Assembly (NCBI GenBank): GCA_023105745.1
Contig: JALGQZ010000004.1
Coordinates: forward strand, 40,004,437 to 40,068,436
Length of the DNA: 64,000 nt
Origin: Austropuccinia psidii
Taxonomy: Eukaryota; Basidiomycota; Pucciniomycetes; Pucciniales; Sphaerophragmiaceae
Direction of reading: 5' to 3'
The notes below the pieces were generated by a model, which was given only the letters and a program-made list of their open reading frames with translations, had not been told where the DNA came from and did not search any database. The translations under genes were made by a program, and so were the position numbers. Shown one piece after another: positions 33,321 to 45,840 of this stretch (position 1 is the stretch's first letter; each line of letters starts with the position of its first letter).

Positions 33321-34216
33321 ATGGCATAACGCACCAAAATGTGCAAAAATTTGTTTAAATCTTAATAAGAATGATAAAGCCTTTTGAGATGTATTTCTTC
33401 CTTTGACTGGAAGATGCCCAAAAGTGGCCAAGAAGGGCCTGGTTGGCTTGAGATGATAAAATGGCAATAAAGGGCTAAAAAAGTGAAATTGGACAATTTG
33501 GCCAGAAAATGATGGATACAGCCAAATTGCCATAACTTGGGTATGGCACTGATATTCCTTGAAATGGTGCAAGAGGGTCATTTTCCATGGTTGTGGTACT
33601 TTCACCACTTTGAATAATAATTTCACCATCTGAATTATCTCAATTATATCATATGACTAGAAGGAATTTCAATTTTTGGAAGCCCTATTTTCTCCATTTT
33701 CTTGGAAAACATAAAGTCTCACCAGACAAATTATCTTAATTTCATGATATCATTCTAATATAAGATCCACTACTAGCAAAATTCTCTCAGCAAACACTTA
33801 ACAAAATCACCAAAAAGAAGAATGTCACCAGCCAAATTCTCTCAAAGATATCATATGACTAGAAGAAAGTTAAATTTTCAGCACTTTCTTGGTTAAATAA
33901 ATACTCACCAGACAAATTACCTCAATGACATCACATCATTTTGATAAGAAAACACAACCAGAAAAATTCTCTCAGAAAAAATGTAATAATGACACCAAAG
34001 CTACACATCTCAAGTCTGTTTTTTCTAGGTCCCATGTTTTTTAAAGCTCTTTGGAGGCCCAACATTAATAAATAGAGGTATTTTATCCCACATGTTCCCA
34101 AAATAATGTAAAAAGTTCTCACTATTCAGGATCACAACCATCCCTTTCTTAGTAATGTTTAAGTCATGAAAAGCTTGGTAGTCTTTCTTACTAGCTTAGT
34201 ATTAATGAGCAATAGT
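33321..34216. repeat. AT-rich spacer with a degenerate 202-bp duplication
   Basis: TATCATATGACTAGAAG occurs at 33647 and again at 33849. Each is followed by related text (CACCAGACAAATTA, CATCATTTTGAT/CATTCTAATA, AAAATTCTCTCAG), giving two tandem units about 202 bp long. No gene is visible. It may be the outer part of the adjoining LTR-B copy. Confidence 0.6.
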
Positions 34217-36400
34217 TGTGAGCCTTGAGGTATATTTTAAATACTTAAATGGGCAACAATTATTTTAAAAATAAATTATGAACTATGCATAACCCATAAG
34301 TTGTGCATATATTCAAAATTCATCATTTTTGATTTCAGAAAAAGATGAATAGCTTTTTATTGAGTAAGTAAATCCATGGATTTAAATCTAGATTTGGATT
34401 CTACACAAAATTTCACCTAGGGTAGCTCCATATAGTGAATAAGCATAAATAAACTCTTTGAGGTGTTAATATGGAAAATACTTCAATACCATATAAAAGA
34501 ATTGTGAAAGGTTTTTTTTTCTCAATTTCATGCCAAAAAAATGGGAATGTGAGAAATCCCATGTTACATATACACTAAGAATAGTGTTATGCATGTTTGT
34601 GGCACTTAATATTATGGTATTCTTACATAAAACTTTGGTACACCCATAGTGGATATCTCACTTGAGCCTGAATTTCTATTTTGACATAAAAAATAGTCAA
34701 GGGGGACAAAAGACATCAAAGAGAGCCAGGGTAACCAGCTCCTGAGGCCTCTGAGGCATTGACAGCTCCAAAGCTTGGATTCGTGGCTAACCTTTGCCTC
34801 ATTAGTAAGATAAAACCTTTTGGGAACTTGGTTACCAAGTCAAAACTTCATTATATCATCAGAAAATTGCAAATAAGCTGCTATTTTGATGTGCCAAGGA
34901 GGTAAAGAGCAACTTAGACTCCCGTAAACATGTCAATTCTTAAAGACTTTACATGGATAAACCCCAAAAGTGTAATTAAAACCCTTTTTAGACTAGTATC
35001 CATTTATTTACCTCATAGCAACCAGCCATATACTGCTATTTGCAATTCTATGTAGAAATGAGGTAAAAACTCCAAAAATTAATTAAAAATACAATTCTTA
35101 ATTAATCTTTCTGAAACTTTCAGTAACAATTAATAACTTTATAATTCATCTAAAAACCAAAAAATAATTATACTTTTATGAGTAAAATTAAAAGTTTTAC
35201 CTAAAGTACATTTTTGATGATTCCATGTGAAATACTGAATCTTTAAAAATTCACAGAAAATACACTCTGTGATGAAATTTTCAATAACATTGATAACTTT
35301 TATGAATAAATTATTATTTTTTAGTAAAAGAATATTTCCAGTTGTTACTTCTTTTATTCTTAACCATAAATGGGTTGGTAGTCACATAAAAGCATCAATT
35401 AAGTAATTATGATAATCTTACATGACAACAGATGATGTGATCAATAATACAAAAGGGTTTATTGTTATCTCACTCACTGATTTTTCAGTTTTCTCCATGG
35501 AACTCCTCTGTGAGCTGTCTTAGACTTAAAAGAGGCCTCCTCTTGCTGTTTTTTCCTGATCATCACATTATTCTATTATACCCTTATTACCTACAAGTAT
35601 TAGTTAAAACTTTTTCTTAAGTGTTTTATTATTTCAGAATCAATCAGAAAGACGTGAAATCATAGAAATCAACTATATATTTCTGTAATACTGCTATATA
35701 TCCATTTTTTATCCTTTAAATCCACAATTATCTGCCAAATTTTGCTACTTTTATATTTGATAAGTTCTTTGGAGTATTAGTGAGTCATTTATCTTAATTC
35801 TTGAAGTTTTTCTCTAGTAATTCTTTTCTTCAATAATTATATTTATAATTATTCTTACATAAGATAATTATCTATTAAAATAATTTTATTATCTTAATAA
35901 AGAAGTTTTATTATTAAATACTTCTTGTAATTGATTCTAGTAGAGAATTACTGCTTACTGTTATAATCACTAGTAGTGTATAACAAATAAAAGAAATAAT
36001 TAATTAATTGTGTTTATAATAATTTTTATTACTACATTCCATAAAAGCAGTCATAGTACTGTTGATTAATAGTAATATTTTCAACAGTTTCATTGACACA
36101 TCTTACAATAGTAGTATAACCATAGTGAAATTCTCAGTAGCTCAGTATTATTTAAGAATGGTATTATAATCATAGTGGAAAGCTTAGTAGTATTAAATCA
36201 GGGAAATATTGATATAAATATAGTACCAAAAAATTATTGAGGACTTTTTGTTAGTAGTAAATCAAGTAGCCTTATTATTAATATCAATATTAAAAAATCA
36301 TTATAATTAAAAATAACACAAAAAAGAATATTTTCATTGGCCTTATTAAAATAAAATCAAATATCATTCTTTAGTTTATTAAAAAATTATAGCTTTGAAT
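34217..36400 (+). repeat. LTR-like repeat D, copy 1
   Basis: This starts TGTGAGCCTTGAGGTATATTT and is similar over at least 1.4 kb to 62557-64000. Shared blocks include GAACTATGCATAACCCATAA, TTTGGATTCTAC, GGGAATGTGAG.AATCCCATGTTACATATA, CACCCATAGTGGATATC, GAGGCCTCTGAGGCAT, AACTTGGTT.CCAAGTCAAA and ACCTCTGTGAGCTGT. Inverted relatives lie at about 48.9-50.75 kb and 44.4-45.65 kb. The LTR nature is inferred from the TGTGAG start, length and dispersion. The right end is approximate. Confidence 0.65.
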
Positions 36401-37089
36401 CAGAGTTTTGGCTATAGAGTTATTGATACAGCTGAGTTAGAGACTACTTATCAGTCTTCTCTTTCTTTTAAAGCCACAAAGCTCTATTCTGTTTTGTGAT
36501 TCTCTATAGGCTGACTCTTTAGTATTATTTAGAGGAGCAAGTAATACATATTAGTACCAATGGTTATTGGCTGATTCTGAAATTCAAAAAAGGCCGACCA
36601 ATAATTTCCCTCTCAAGGTACTGCCTTATTTCATCCCAAAGCATGGAGGTTTTCTTAGTAAAATAAGTTCCCCCTCCTGGTATGCACCTTTAGAGGTATC
36701 CTACTCTGTTTTTTAAGCATCACCACGGCCACTCTATGAGCACTTTCCTTTTTATGGAAACAGGAATTTGGACCCACTTTCAAATTTAATTCCATTTTTA
36801 TGGACCATTCCTTTTCATTTTAATTTCCAATAGTTTGATCATTCCAATTCATTCCTTTGTCAAGCTATGTTTCTTCAATGGAACTGGTGGGGTGGTCACT
36901 ACCAAGAGTATATTCATCTCCTGTTTTGAGCTTCTCTGAGGGGCCTACCATCTTCTAAAGAACTACCTTGACCACTCTGTGAGAACCTGGAGAAAATTTT
37001 CCTTTTCCAGGTTCCTGTGGCAATTCAACTCAATTATCAATTTTTGTGCTCAAGACTGGAACCTCCTTGATCTTCATTACTTTTTATTT
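36401..37089. other. Unassigned sequence between repeat D and LTR-B
   Basis: No gene is visible. It has somewhat higher G+C than its surroundings and repeats a phrase of the type CCACTCTATGAG/CCACTCTGTGAGAACC (about 36730 and 36970). It may belong to the end of repeat D or the start of LTR-B. Confidence 0.35.
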
Positions 37090-38409
37090 ATTTCCTTTCA
37101 TTTCAATTTTATTCTTGATTTGTGAATTTTCTTTTATTATTATGGAAATTTACTGCCATATTTATTTTACCGCCATTTGGCCAAGTTCAGAAAATTTCCC
37201 ATTGCATCATCTGGGGTAAACCCAAGGCCATCCTTAGGCATACCACATGCACCAAGGAAATTCTATACCAAATGGCTTTATTAGGGCATTTGTTTATTTT
37301 GATTTATTCTGTACTTTCATGCAAGTTTTGCATCAAATGGGGGAAATATGCCGAAAAGGCCATATTGGCAGAATTTCAAACTTTGCCCAGTTTTGTGCAG
37401 ATATAGCTTTTAGCCTCAATATGCTTTTTCTTCCCAAAATCATTCCAGAAACCCCTGAATCTGATAAAGTTCTATTTATTTCCATTGGTAAAAGAAACCT
37501 GCCAGAAGATTGTTGTCCAAAGTATCCCTCCAATAAATGGTGTTATGCACCATTATGCACCTTTTTTAAGCAGAAATTCAACGGTGACAGTTTCAAGGGG
37601 ACATTCTAAAATTTTAAATACCTTTCATTCTTCAAGACACACTCAGGTTCCAAGAAAAAGATTTTTCATCAGGAACAATCATCTCATTCATCAAGTATTG
37701 GTTCCTTTCAAATGTGTAGTATTCCCCCAAGGAAATGCTTTCAAATTTCTTTGCAGTGGTATCAAAGTGGAATTTTGAAATCTGTTTTCAAGTGTCACAG
37801 CATCATAAATCCACCTTGGAAACCACACTCATCCAATACAGTTTTCTCCCATACAATCCTGTATCTCAACCATAGATGTAGGGGAGATTATCCAACCCAG
37901 TTTGTTTCCCAATTTGGGATGTTTTATCTTTTCTCAAGCAGTAAATAGATAGTCAAGGTTTCATAAAAATTTCTTTCTGGATGAAGGATTAAAGCTCACA
38001 ACCTTTGAGATATACCACCCTCTTTTTCAGCCCTGCAGTGTTTTTCCCCCAATTAATTAATCTACTGAGATTTTATTCTATTTGTATCTTTTTCATCTTG
38101 GTTGTGAATAATGTTATTATCAAGTCAGTAATTTCCACCTTTTTCCTTTCCTATTGTTAGATATTGGTGGTCATATCCCTTACCAATCTCATCACTCTTT
38201 CTAACAGATTGAAACAGTTATTAAGGAGTTAATTGTTTGTCTCTTTGGTCATTGGCTCTCTTATTTTCATCTGATCCTTTTCTTGAATTTTCTTATTGAA
38301 GAAAAATATTCAGGTTCTTATTTTCATTAATTCTTTGGAGTGTTCCAGGTGATTTCCCTGACTACGGAACTTCAGGCAACTCTTTTTATCCCTAAGAGCT
38401 CCTTTGATA
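37090..38409 (+). repeat. LTR-B copy, plus orientation
   Basis: Related to the complement of 32197-33320 and to 13044-13895. Shared blocks are GTTATGCACCATTATGCACC, CCACCTTGG.AACCACA, CAACCCAGTTTGTTTCCCAA, CCCCAATTAATTAAT, TTATCAAGTCAGTAATTT and ATATTGGTGGTCATATCC. The end TTTGATA at 38409 is a mutated TGTGACA. The left end is approximate. Open frames inside are not conserved. Confidence 0.65.
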
Positions 38410-38646
38410 ATTATTAAGATTTTTATCTTGCTTATATTTGTGATTTCTAGCCATGGCTGGATTGATTTTTACCTACACTTCTTAACATTAGTGCATAAAT
38501 TGAGATTATATTACTTAATTTATTCAATAAAATGTCAATTGTATTTGTATTTAAGATCAAATAAAAACCCTTTTGAATGTGTGTACTTGGACTGTTATTT
38601 TTTTCACATTGGGATTTATAGAATATGTAGCACTACCCCTTTATAA
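38410..38646 (+). other. Spacer before the minisatellite frame
   Basis: A short open frame (38404-38646) rich in Ile, Leu and Tyr; nothing recognisable, and probably chance in AT-rich DNA. Confidence 0.3.
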
Positions 38647-41600
38647 ATGAGAAAAGGAGGTATTGGATTTGTCAAAGATTGGGAAGGATTCTGTCTTTTA
38701 TCAATCAACAGTTTAATCATGACCCAAGAAGGCTTTTGTGATACAATGAATAGAGGAGGAGAAAAATATTCTGTTCATGAATCAAAATTTCAATTTAATT
38801 ATGAATTACTTCAAATGCATCTTTGTCAATTTGGTATATATATATATATATTTCTTTCCCCATTATTTCAAATTGAATTTATACACATATATATATACTT
38901 CTTTTCTTTTCTTTTCATGGCATTATCAATGGCATTCATGGCATTATCAATGGCATTCATGGCATTATCAATGGCATTCATGGCATTATCAATGGCATTC
39001 ATGGCATTATCAATGGCATTCATGGCATTATCAATGGCATTCATGGCATTATCAATGGCATTCATGGCATTATCAATGGCATTCATGGCATTATCAATGG
39101 CATTCATGGCATTATCAATGGCATTCATGGCATTATCAATGGCATTCATGGCATTATCAATGGCATTCATGGCATTATCAATGGCATTCATGGCATTATC
39201 AATGGCATTCATGGCATTATCAATGGCATTCATGGCATTATCAATGGCATTCATGGCATTATCAATGGCATTCATGGCATTATCAATGGCATTCATGGCA
39301 TTATCAATGGCATTCATGGCATTATCAATGGCATTCATGGCATTATCAATGGCATTCATGGCATTATCAATGGCATTCATGGCATTATCAATGGCATTCA
39401 TGGCATTATCAATGGCATTCATGGCATTATCAATGGCATTCATGGCATTATCAATGGCATTCATGGCATTATCAATGGCATTCATGGCATTATCAATGGC
39501 ATTCATGGCATTATCAATGGCATTCATGGCATTATCAATGGCATTCATGGCATTATCAATGGCATTCATGGCATTATCAATGGCATTCATGGCATTATCA
39601 ATGGCATTCATGGCATTATCAATGGCATTCATGGCATTATCAATGGCATTCATGGCATTATCAATGGCATTCATGGCATTATCAATGGCATTCATGGCAT
39701 TATCAATGGCATTCATGGCATTATCAATGGCATTCATGGCATTATCAATGGCATTCATGGCATTATCAATGGCATTCATGGCATTATCAATGGCATTCAT
39801 GGCATTATCAATGGCATTCATGGCATTATCAATGGCATTCATGGCATTATCAATGGCATTCATGGCATTATCAATGGCATTCATGGCATTATCAATGGCA
39901 TTCATGGCATTATCAATGGCATTCATGGCATTATCAATAGCATTCATGACATTATCAATGGCATTCATGGCATTATCAATGGCATTCATGGCATTATCAA
40001 TGGCGTTCATGGCATTATCAATGGCATTCATGGCATTATCAATGGCATTCATGGCATTATCAATGGCATTCATGGCATTATCAATGGCATTCATGGCATT
40101 ATCAATGGCATTCATGGCATTATCAATGGCATTCATGGCATTATCAATGGCATTCATGGCATTATCAATGGCATTCATGGCATTATCAATGGCATTCATG
40201 GCATTATCAATGGCATTCATGGCATTATCAATGGCATTCATGGCATTATCAATGGCATTCATGGCATTATCAATGGCATTCATGGAATTATCAATGGCAT
40301 TCATGGCATTATCAATGGCATTCATGGCATTATCAATGGCATTCATGGCATTATCAATGGCATTCATGGCATTATCAATGGCATTCATGGCATTATCAAT
40401 GGCATTCATGGCATTATCAATGGCATTCATGGCATTATCAATGGCATTCATGGCATTATCAATGGCATTCATGGCATTATCAATGGCATTCATGGCATTA
40501 TCAATGGCATTCATGGCATTATCAATGGCATTCATGGCATTATCAATGGCATTCATGGCATTATCAATGGCATTCATGGCATTATCAATGGCATTCATGG
40601 CATTATCAATGGCATTCATGGCATTATCAATGGCATTCATGGCATTATCAATGGCATTCATGGCATTATCAATGGCATTCATGGCATTATCAATGGCATT
40701 CATGGCATTATCAATGGCATTCATGGCATTATCAATGGCATTCATGGCATTATCAATGGCATTCATGGCATTATCAATGGCATTCATGGCATTATCAATG
40801 GCATTCATGGCATTATCAATGGCATTCATGGCATTATCAATGGCATTCATGGCATTATCAATGGCATTCATGGCATTATCAATGGCATTCATGGCATTAT
40901 CAATGGCATTCATGGCATTATCAATGGCATTCATGGCATTATCAATGGCATTCATGGCATTATCAATGGCATTCATGGCATTATCAATGGCATTCATGGC
41001 ATTATCAATGGCATTCATGGCATTATCAATGGCATTCATGGCATTATCAATGGCATTCATGGCATTATCAATGGCATTCATGGCATTATCAATGGCATTC
41101 ATGGCATTATCAATGGCATTCATGGCATTATCAATGGCATTCATGGCATTATCAATGGCATTCATGGCATTATCAATGGCATTCATGGCATTATCAATGG
41201 CATTCATGGCATTATCAATGGCATTCATGGCATTATCAATGGCATTCATGGCATTATCAATGGCATTCATGGCATTATCAATGGCATTCATGGCATTATC
41301 AATGGCATTCATGGCATTATCAATGGCATTCATGGCATTATCAATGGCATTCATGGCATTATCAATGGCATTCATGGCATTATCAATGGCATTCATGGCA
41401 TTATCAATGGCATTCATGGCATTTATGGCATTGTCAATGGCATTTATGGCATTGTCAATGGCATTTATGGCATTGTCAATGGCATTTATGGCATTGTCAA
41501 TGGCATTTATGGCATTGTCAATGGCATTTATGGCATTGTCAATGGCATTTATGGCATTGTCAATGGCATTTATGGCATTGTCAATGGCATTTATGGCATT

Positions 41601-41790
41601 GTCAATGGCATTTATGGCATTGTCAATGGCATTTATGGCATTGTCAATGGCATTTATGGCATTGTCAATGGCATTTATGGAATTGTCAATGGCATTTATG
41701 GCATTGTCAATGGCATTTATGGCATTGTCAATGGCATTTATGGCATTGTCAATGGCATTTATACATTTTAAACTTATCACACTCAGTTAA
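38647..41790 (+). other. 1047-codon open frame built on the 21-bp minisatellite; coding status doubtful
   Basis: The frame starts at the ATG at 38647. The first 90 codons are not repetitive: a mixed segment (MRKGGIGFVKDWEGF near the start, then NRGGEKYSVHESKFQF), then a hydrophobic Ile/Tyr/Phe stretch from an AT microsatellite. From codon 91 the heptapeptide MALSMAF repeats through the 21-bp array, and the frame ends in IHFKLITLS. If made, the product would be almost wholly Met/Ala/Leu/Ser/Phe and extremely hydrophobic. Against coding: the same array is open in four of six frames (also WHYQWHS, GIINGIH and, on the other strand, NAIDNAM), which follows from a stop-free unit divisible by three. 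I saw no promoter, intron or homologue. The 90-codon leader could be the remnant of an older gene into which the array expanded. Confidence 0.25.
38917..41760. repeat. 21-bp minisatellite, 135 units in two blocks
   Basis: Block 1 (38917-41415) is exactly 119 units of ATGGCATTATCAATGGCATTC. A 9-bp stub ATGGCATTT (41416-41424) follows, then block 2 (41425-41760) of exactly 16 units of ATGGCATTGTCAATGGCATTT. Each unit is itself a 12-bp plus a 9-bp half, both starting ATGGCATT; the stub is a lone 9-bp half. Variants are very few: two changes near 39938-39949, one at about 39996, one at about 40286 and one at about 41681. No unit-length change occurs apart from the stub. There are no unique spacers, so this is not a CRISPR array. 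Confidence 0.97.
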
Positions 41791-43000
41791 GTTAGGATTT
41801 AGCTCAATCAAAAAATATTACAAACTCATGTCAGCTAACACCTTTTTTATTTGATAATCTCAATTGAGAAAACTTCATAATGACACACATACAAATATAA
41901 TCCTAATTTTGGAATATCTTCAATGTGGGTCAGCTACTTAGCTTTAGTAATCATACTTGAATCATCTTTGTAGTACATACACTGAAATAATATCAAAAAA
42001 TAATCTTTTTATATCAACCACAATCAATCTTAATGAAATAATTTCATGTTATAATGAATGATTGAAATTTATTTCTCCTGAGTTTTACTTTAAGCTCTAC
42101 TCATTTTCTAAACAAAGATCATCGTCAAATTAGAAACAAATTTCTCTAAGAGTTCAAAAAATGATGCATTATACCAAAATAAAAAAATTTGCGCAAAGAG
42201 GATTATGAAAAAATATATGTAGTAATTAATTACCATTAAAATGCTTATCAATAAAAGGATTAATTATTCATCTACATTAGATATTAGTTAAAGTATACCT
42301 TCTTCTTCTAAATGTTCTTTAATTTATTTTAATTTTCAAAATTCATTGATTGCTAAAGAATGATCAACAAGCTTTTTCCTTAATGGGTAATTTCTTAATA
42401 AAACTCTGCTTATCCAATTTTTATTAGATTCAAAAGATATAATCAAAATTAAATGCTAAATTTAAACTGTCTAACCTATTACCTTCACAACCTAATCTAT
42501 CAAATCATCTAAATTTATTAAATAAATCCAAAAGAATTCCCTTTTTTTCAAATTTCATTTCTTTTCGAAAATGCGATTGTTTTTTGCAGAACCATTTTAA
42601 TAAATATAAGATCTTTCATAAGCCTATGGACTTCTTTTTAATGCTCCTACATCAAAAATCAATTTCACTGTCAACTATTTCTTTTGTAAATTTATTCAAA
42701 ATTTTATAAATCAAGTGAAGATCCTTTGACAATATACTTCATAGTAAAATAATTCCAATTTTCTTTCTCAGAATTTTGTTTATAAGTATATTCTTTTACA
42801 GGTTTCCTCTCCTTGTTCTGGTTTTTTTTTATCTTTAGGAGTAGTTTCTTTTGGTTAATTTATCAATTTTTTGGTTTTCAATATTCATCATTCTGAAAAT
42901 TCTTACTCTTTATACCTAAGTGTTTGAGATGAAACACTAATATATTCAACATCAAATTGATTAATTTAAAAATATTTACAAACGGGGAGGAATTAATATA
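41764..43000. other. Unassigned AT-rich sequence
   Basis: About 1.2 kb with stops in all frames and no repeat matched within the window. Nothing identified. Confidence 0.4.
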
Positions 43001-43600
43001 ATATATAAAAAGGCCCAAATTTTCATATGAGGAATCAAGAGCTGTCAATTAATGAAAGAAATTGAGGAATTTCAAAAAACACCACAATTTAATCAATAAG
43101 AGTTATCAGTTTGATAAGCAAGACTATTAGAGGATTTTTACTTTTATTGAAGATGAAGAACTTTATAAGGATAAGTTGCTGTATTATTCATGTTTTTGAA
43201 TACTGATCCTTTGTTAAAATCTGTTTGGTGATATCAATAATACTGGCTGGGGGAATAACAAATTTACTCAGTCACAATCATTTGCAATGTTTTAACCTTA
43301 ATTAAATGAGAAACATAGGAATTGTAACCTTAAGCCAGATATCCATAAGACGCAGAAGTTCTGTTTCAAATACCACAAGAAGTTCCATGAAACAGTCCGG
43401 TGGAAAATTATAATAGGAAAAGGATTATGTAAAGAGTATAAGACAAATCTACTGGAATTCCTCAAAATTAAATTTGCATATCTTTAGAGGATGTGAATTT
43501 TTTTGGCGAGAACAAAGATGTCAATATGTAAGGTTTGTCTATGAAACTCTTCATGATATTCAAAAATCAAGAGTACTATGATTTTCCTCATTAAAACATA
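43001..43600 (+). pseudogene. Possible decayed reading frame, unrecognised
   Basis: Within this less AT-rich stretch the plus strand gives peptide-like runs separated by stops, for example NLKPDIHKTQKFCFKYHKKF and GKGLCKEYKTNLLEFLKI (about 43330-43480). They look like decayed coding sequence rather than random AT-rich DNA, but I cannot name a family. Confidence 0.25.
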
Positions 43601-44400
43601 TAAAAAATTTAATCATTATAGCCACAAATAAATATAACTATTCAAAATAATTATCAAAAAATAAAAATTATTATTATTAGATAATTTCAATAACAAAATA
43701 AATTCATAAAAATTATTTTAAGCTGTAAGTATTCTTTTATTATTATATTCAGTAACAATCCTATTAATAAAAATTGTAAATCTCTTAAGGAGACAGTTAC
43801 ATGTGTAAAATAATGATATTTAGACACTTAAGAATAATAAGCATATTATTTGTAAAAAAATATATCACACACACTGTTCAGAAATAATTCTTTAAGAGAA
43901 ATTCTATATGAAAAATATTAACAATAGATGAAAACCAATATCGAGCTTGAGGGAAAGCTTACTTATAATATTTGTTTGATACAATAAGTCAAATACAACA
44001 TTTATATTTTTGAAAATCTTTCATATTTGACAAAACACCAGAAATCCATATTTTCAAAGAAATAAACTATTTTTATGCTACATCTAATATTTAAGTATTT
44101 TTAAAGGAATTTTTGGATTCAAAATATATTTGAGACAACAATTTTATAAGATAAAACCAACTATTGGTGATTCAAACAATATAATCTGAATTCTATGATT
44201 TCAATTTTCCAATTTAAAACTTCTAAAGAATAAAATATCTTCAAAATTAATTCAAAAATATAATATTTCATAATAGAATGAAATATTACCTGTTTTGAAA
44301 TGTCTGATTTAATGATAATTATGGACAAAAAAAGTCATTAAAAGGCTTCTTTTATGCCTTCAGGAATCTCTCATAATAAACAATATATATATAGGTTTTG
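43601..44400. other. Unassigned AT-rich sequence
   Basis: No gene and no internal repeat recognised. Confidence 0.4.
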
Positions 44401-45649
44401 CTCAGATCAAAACTGACAAACCACACCTAAAAATGATTTTCTTAATGTAAGGTAGCTTATTTTCCATTGCAGTTTAACTTTACCAGTGTTATTCAAGTAG
44501 ATTCAATCTTCAATTAAGCTTATTATTCTAATCTTTAATATCAAATAACTTTATTTATATCAAATTTCATCACATGAAAGCTTACAAATGAAGTTTCAGC
44601 AAGAATCTTTCAAATAAGACTTTCACTTCATTCTTAAATAAATATGAATTTTCTTTAAAAATAATTAAAAGAGGTATTTTCAAGGGTAAATATCAAAGAC
44701 TCTTACTGATAAAATATACTTAAAATTCAATTTCTACACATATAATGTTTAATTTTAATCTGTGCAAATGTTTCCAGTAAATGAATTAGGAATTGGACTT
44801 TCTGTGAATCTTTGAGGTTATTACAATTTTTAACCTAAAAATAGAAATACACATTGAATCTTAACTTTTGATATATTTTCAATTCTTTTCACTTGAATTT
44901 TAATATTATTTAATCTCAATAAGCTTTGGCACTTTTTAAAGCCTTGATTACAAGCCTCCATATAGGGATTGGCCTTTGGAAGCTTGTAATTCCTGTCCAA
45001 AAGAGGGATAAGCCATTTTAAACCTTAATTTTCAATTAAAATCTAATATCAAATCTTTAAAAGGGTTGAAGATCATTGAATAAAGAACTAAAGCCTTATT
45101 TGGGCTCTTGAAGATCCCAAATGTTGGTTACCCTGGCTTCTTTGGCCTTTTTGAGTGAATTTTTCCCTTTTATTTATTTAAAGCCATAAAATGGCTTCAA
45201 ACCAATTCAAATTTAGCTAAAAGGGGATTTGAAGCCTTTATAAAAAAATAATTAAGTAAATATACACAACACCTCCAATTTGACTTTATTTTTTTGATTT
45301 TGCATAAACCTTATGCAACTTTAAAGTCAAACTTGAATTTAACAATTTCAAGATTTTAGTAAAAATTGTTAAAATGTGTAACTGCACTTTGAGATTCCTA
45401 AATATTTCCATAACACTATAAATAGACACTTTTGGGTATAACACCCTATTGATGTACCCAAGTTTATGCTTGGTGTAGAATCCAAATATTACATAATATC
45501 TATCACTTTGTTTATCAAAAATAAATTCATACCTATTTTTTGTTTTATTTTTTTAAAACTCATTTTACAAGTCTGTTCATTTCAAATTAAATTTATAAAG
45601 AGTCATTTTTGGCCTTATGGGTATGTCATACAAACCTCACAGGCTCACA
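44400..45649 (-). repeat. Repeat D-like copy, inverted and divergent
   Basis: Read on the minus strand, it shares with repeat D the start TGTGAGCCTGTGAGG, the TTTGGATTCTACACCAAGC block (about 45480) and GCCAGGGTAACCAAC (about 45125). Similarity is lower than among the other copies and the left limit is a guess. Confidence 0.5.
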
Positions 45650-45840
45650 CCATCTCTTTTCACAGTATGATAATACAAGTATTGGAACCTTGAATTAATC
45701 TGAACAGACCATTTCAAATGAAATTTATAAAGAGTCATTTTTTGCCTCATGGGTATGTCATACAAACCTCACAGGCTCACACCACCACTTTTCACAGTAT
45801 GATAATACAAGTATTGAAACGTTGAATTAATCTCGACAGA
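45577..45840. repeat. 132-bp tandem duplication
   Basis: Two adjacent copies with a period of 132 bp (GTATGTCATACAAACCTCACAG at 45621 and 45753) differ at only a few positions. They duplicate the TGTGAG-terminal part of the repeat D-like copy. Confidence 0.88.

Noticed and set aside
38917..41760. CRISPR-like array
   Set aside because: Units are directly abutting and identical with no unique spacers, and the context is eukaryotic.
38868..41780. A 970-codon minus-strand frame (NAMNAID repeats) and a 387-codon second plus frame (WHSWHYQ repeats)
   Set aside because: Both are by-products of the stop-free 21-bp unit. The minus frame opens with a non-ATG codon and neither has an independent leader of interest.
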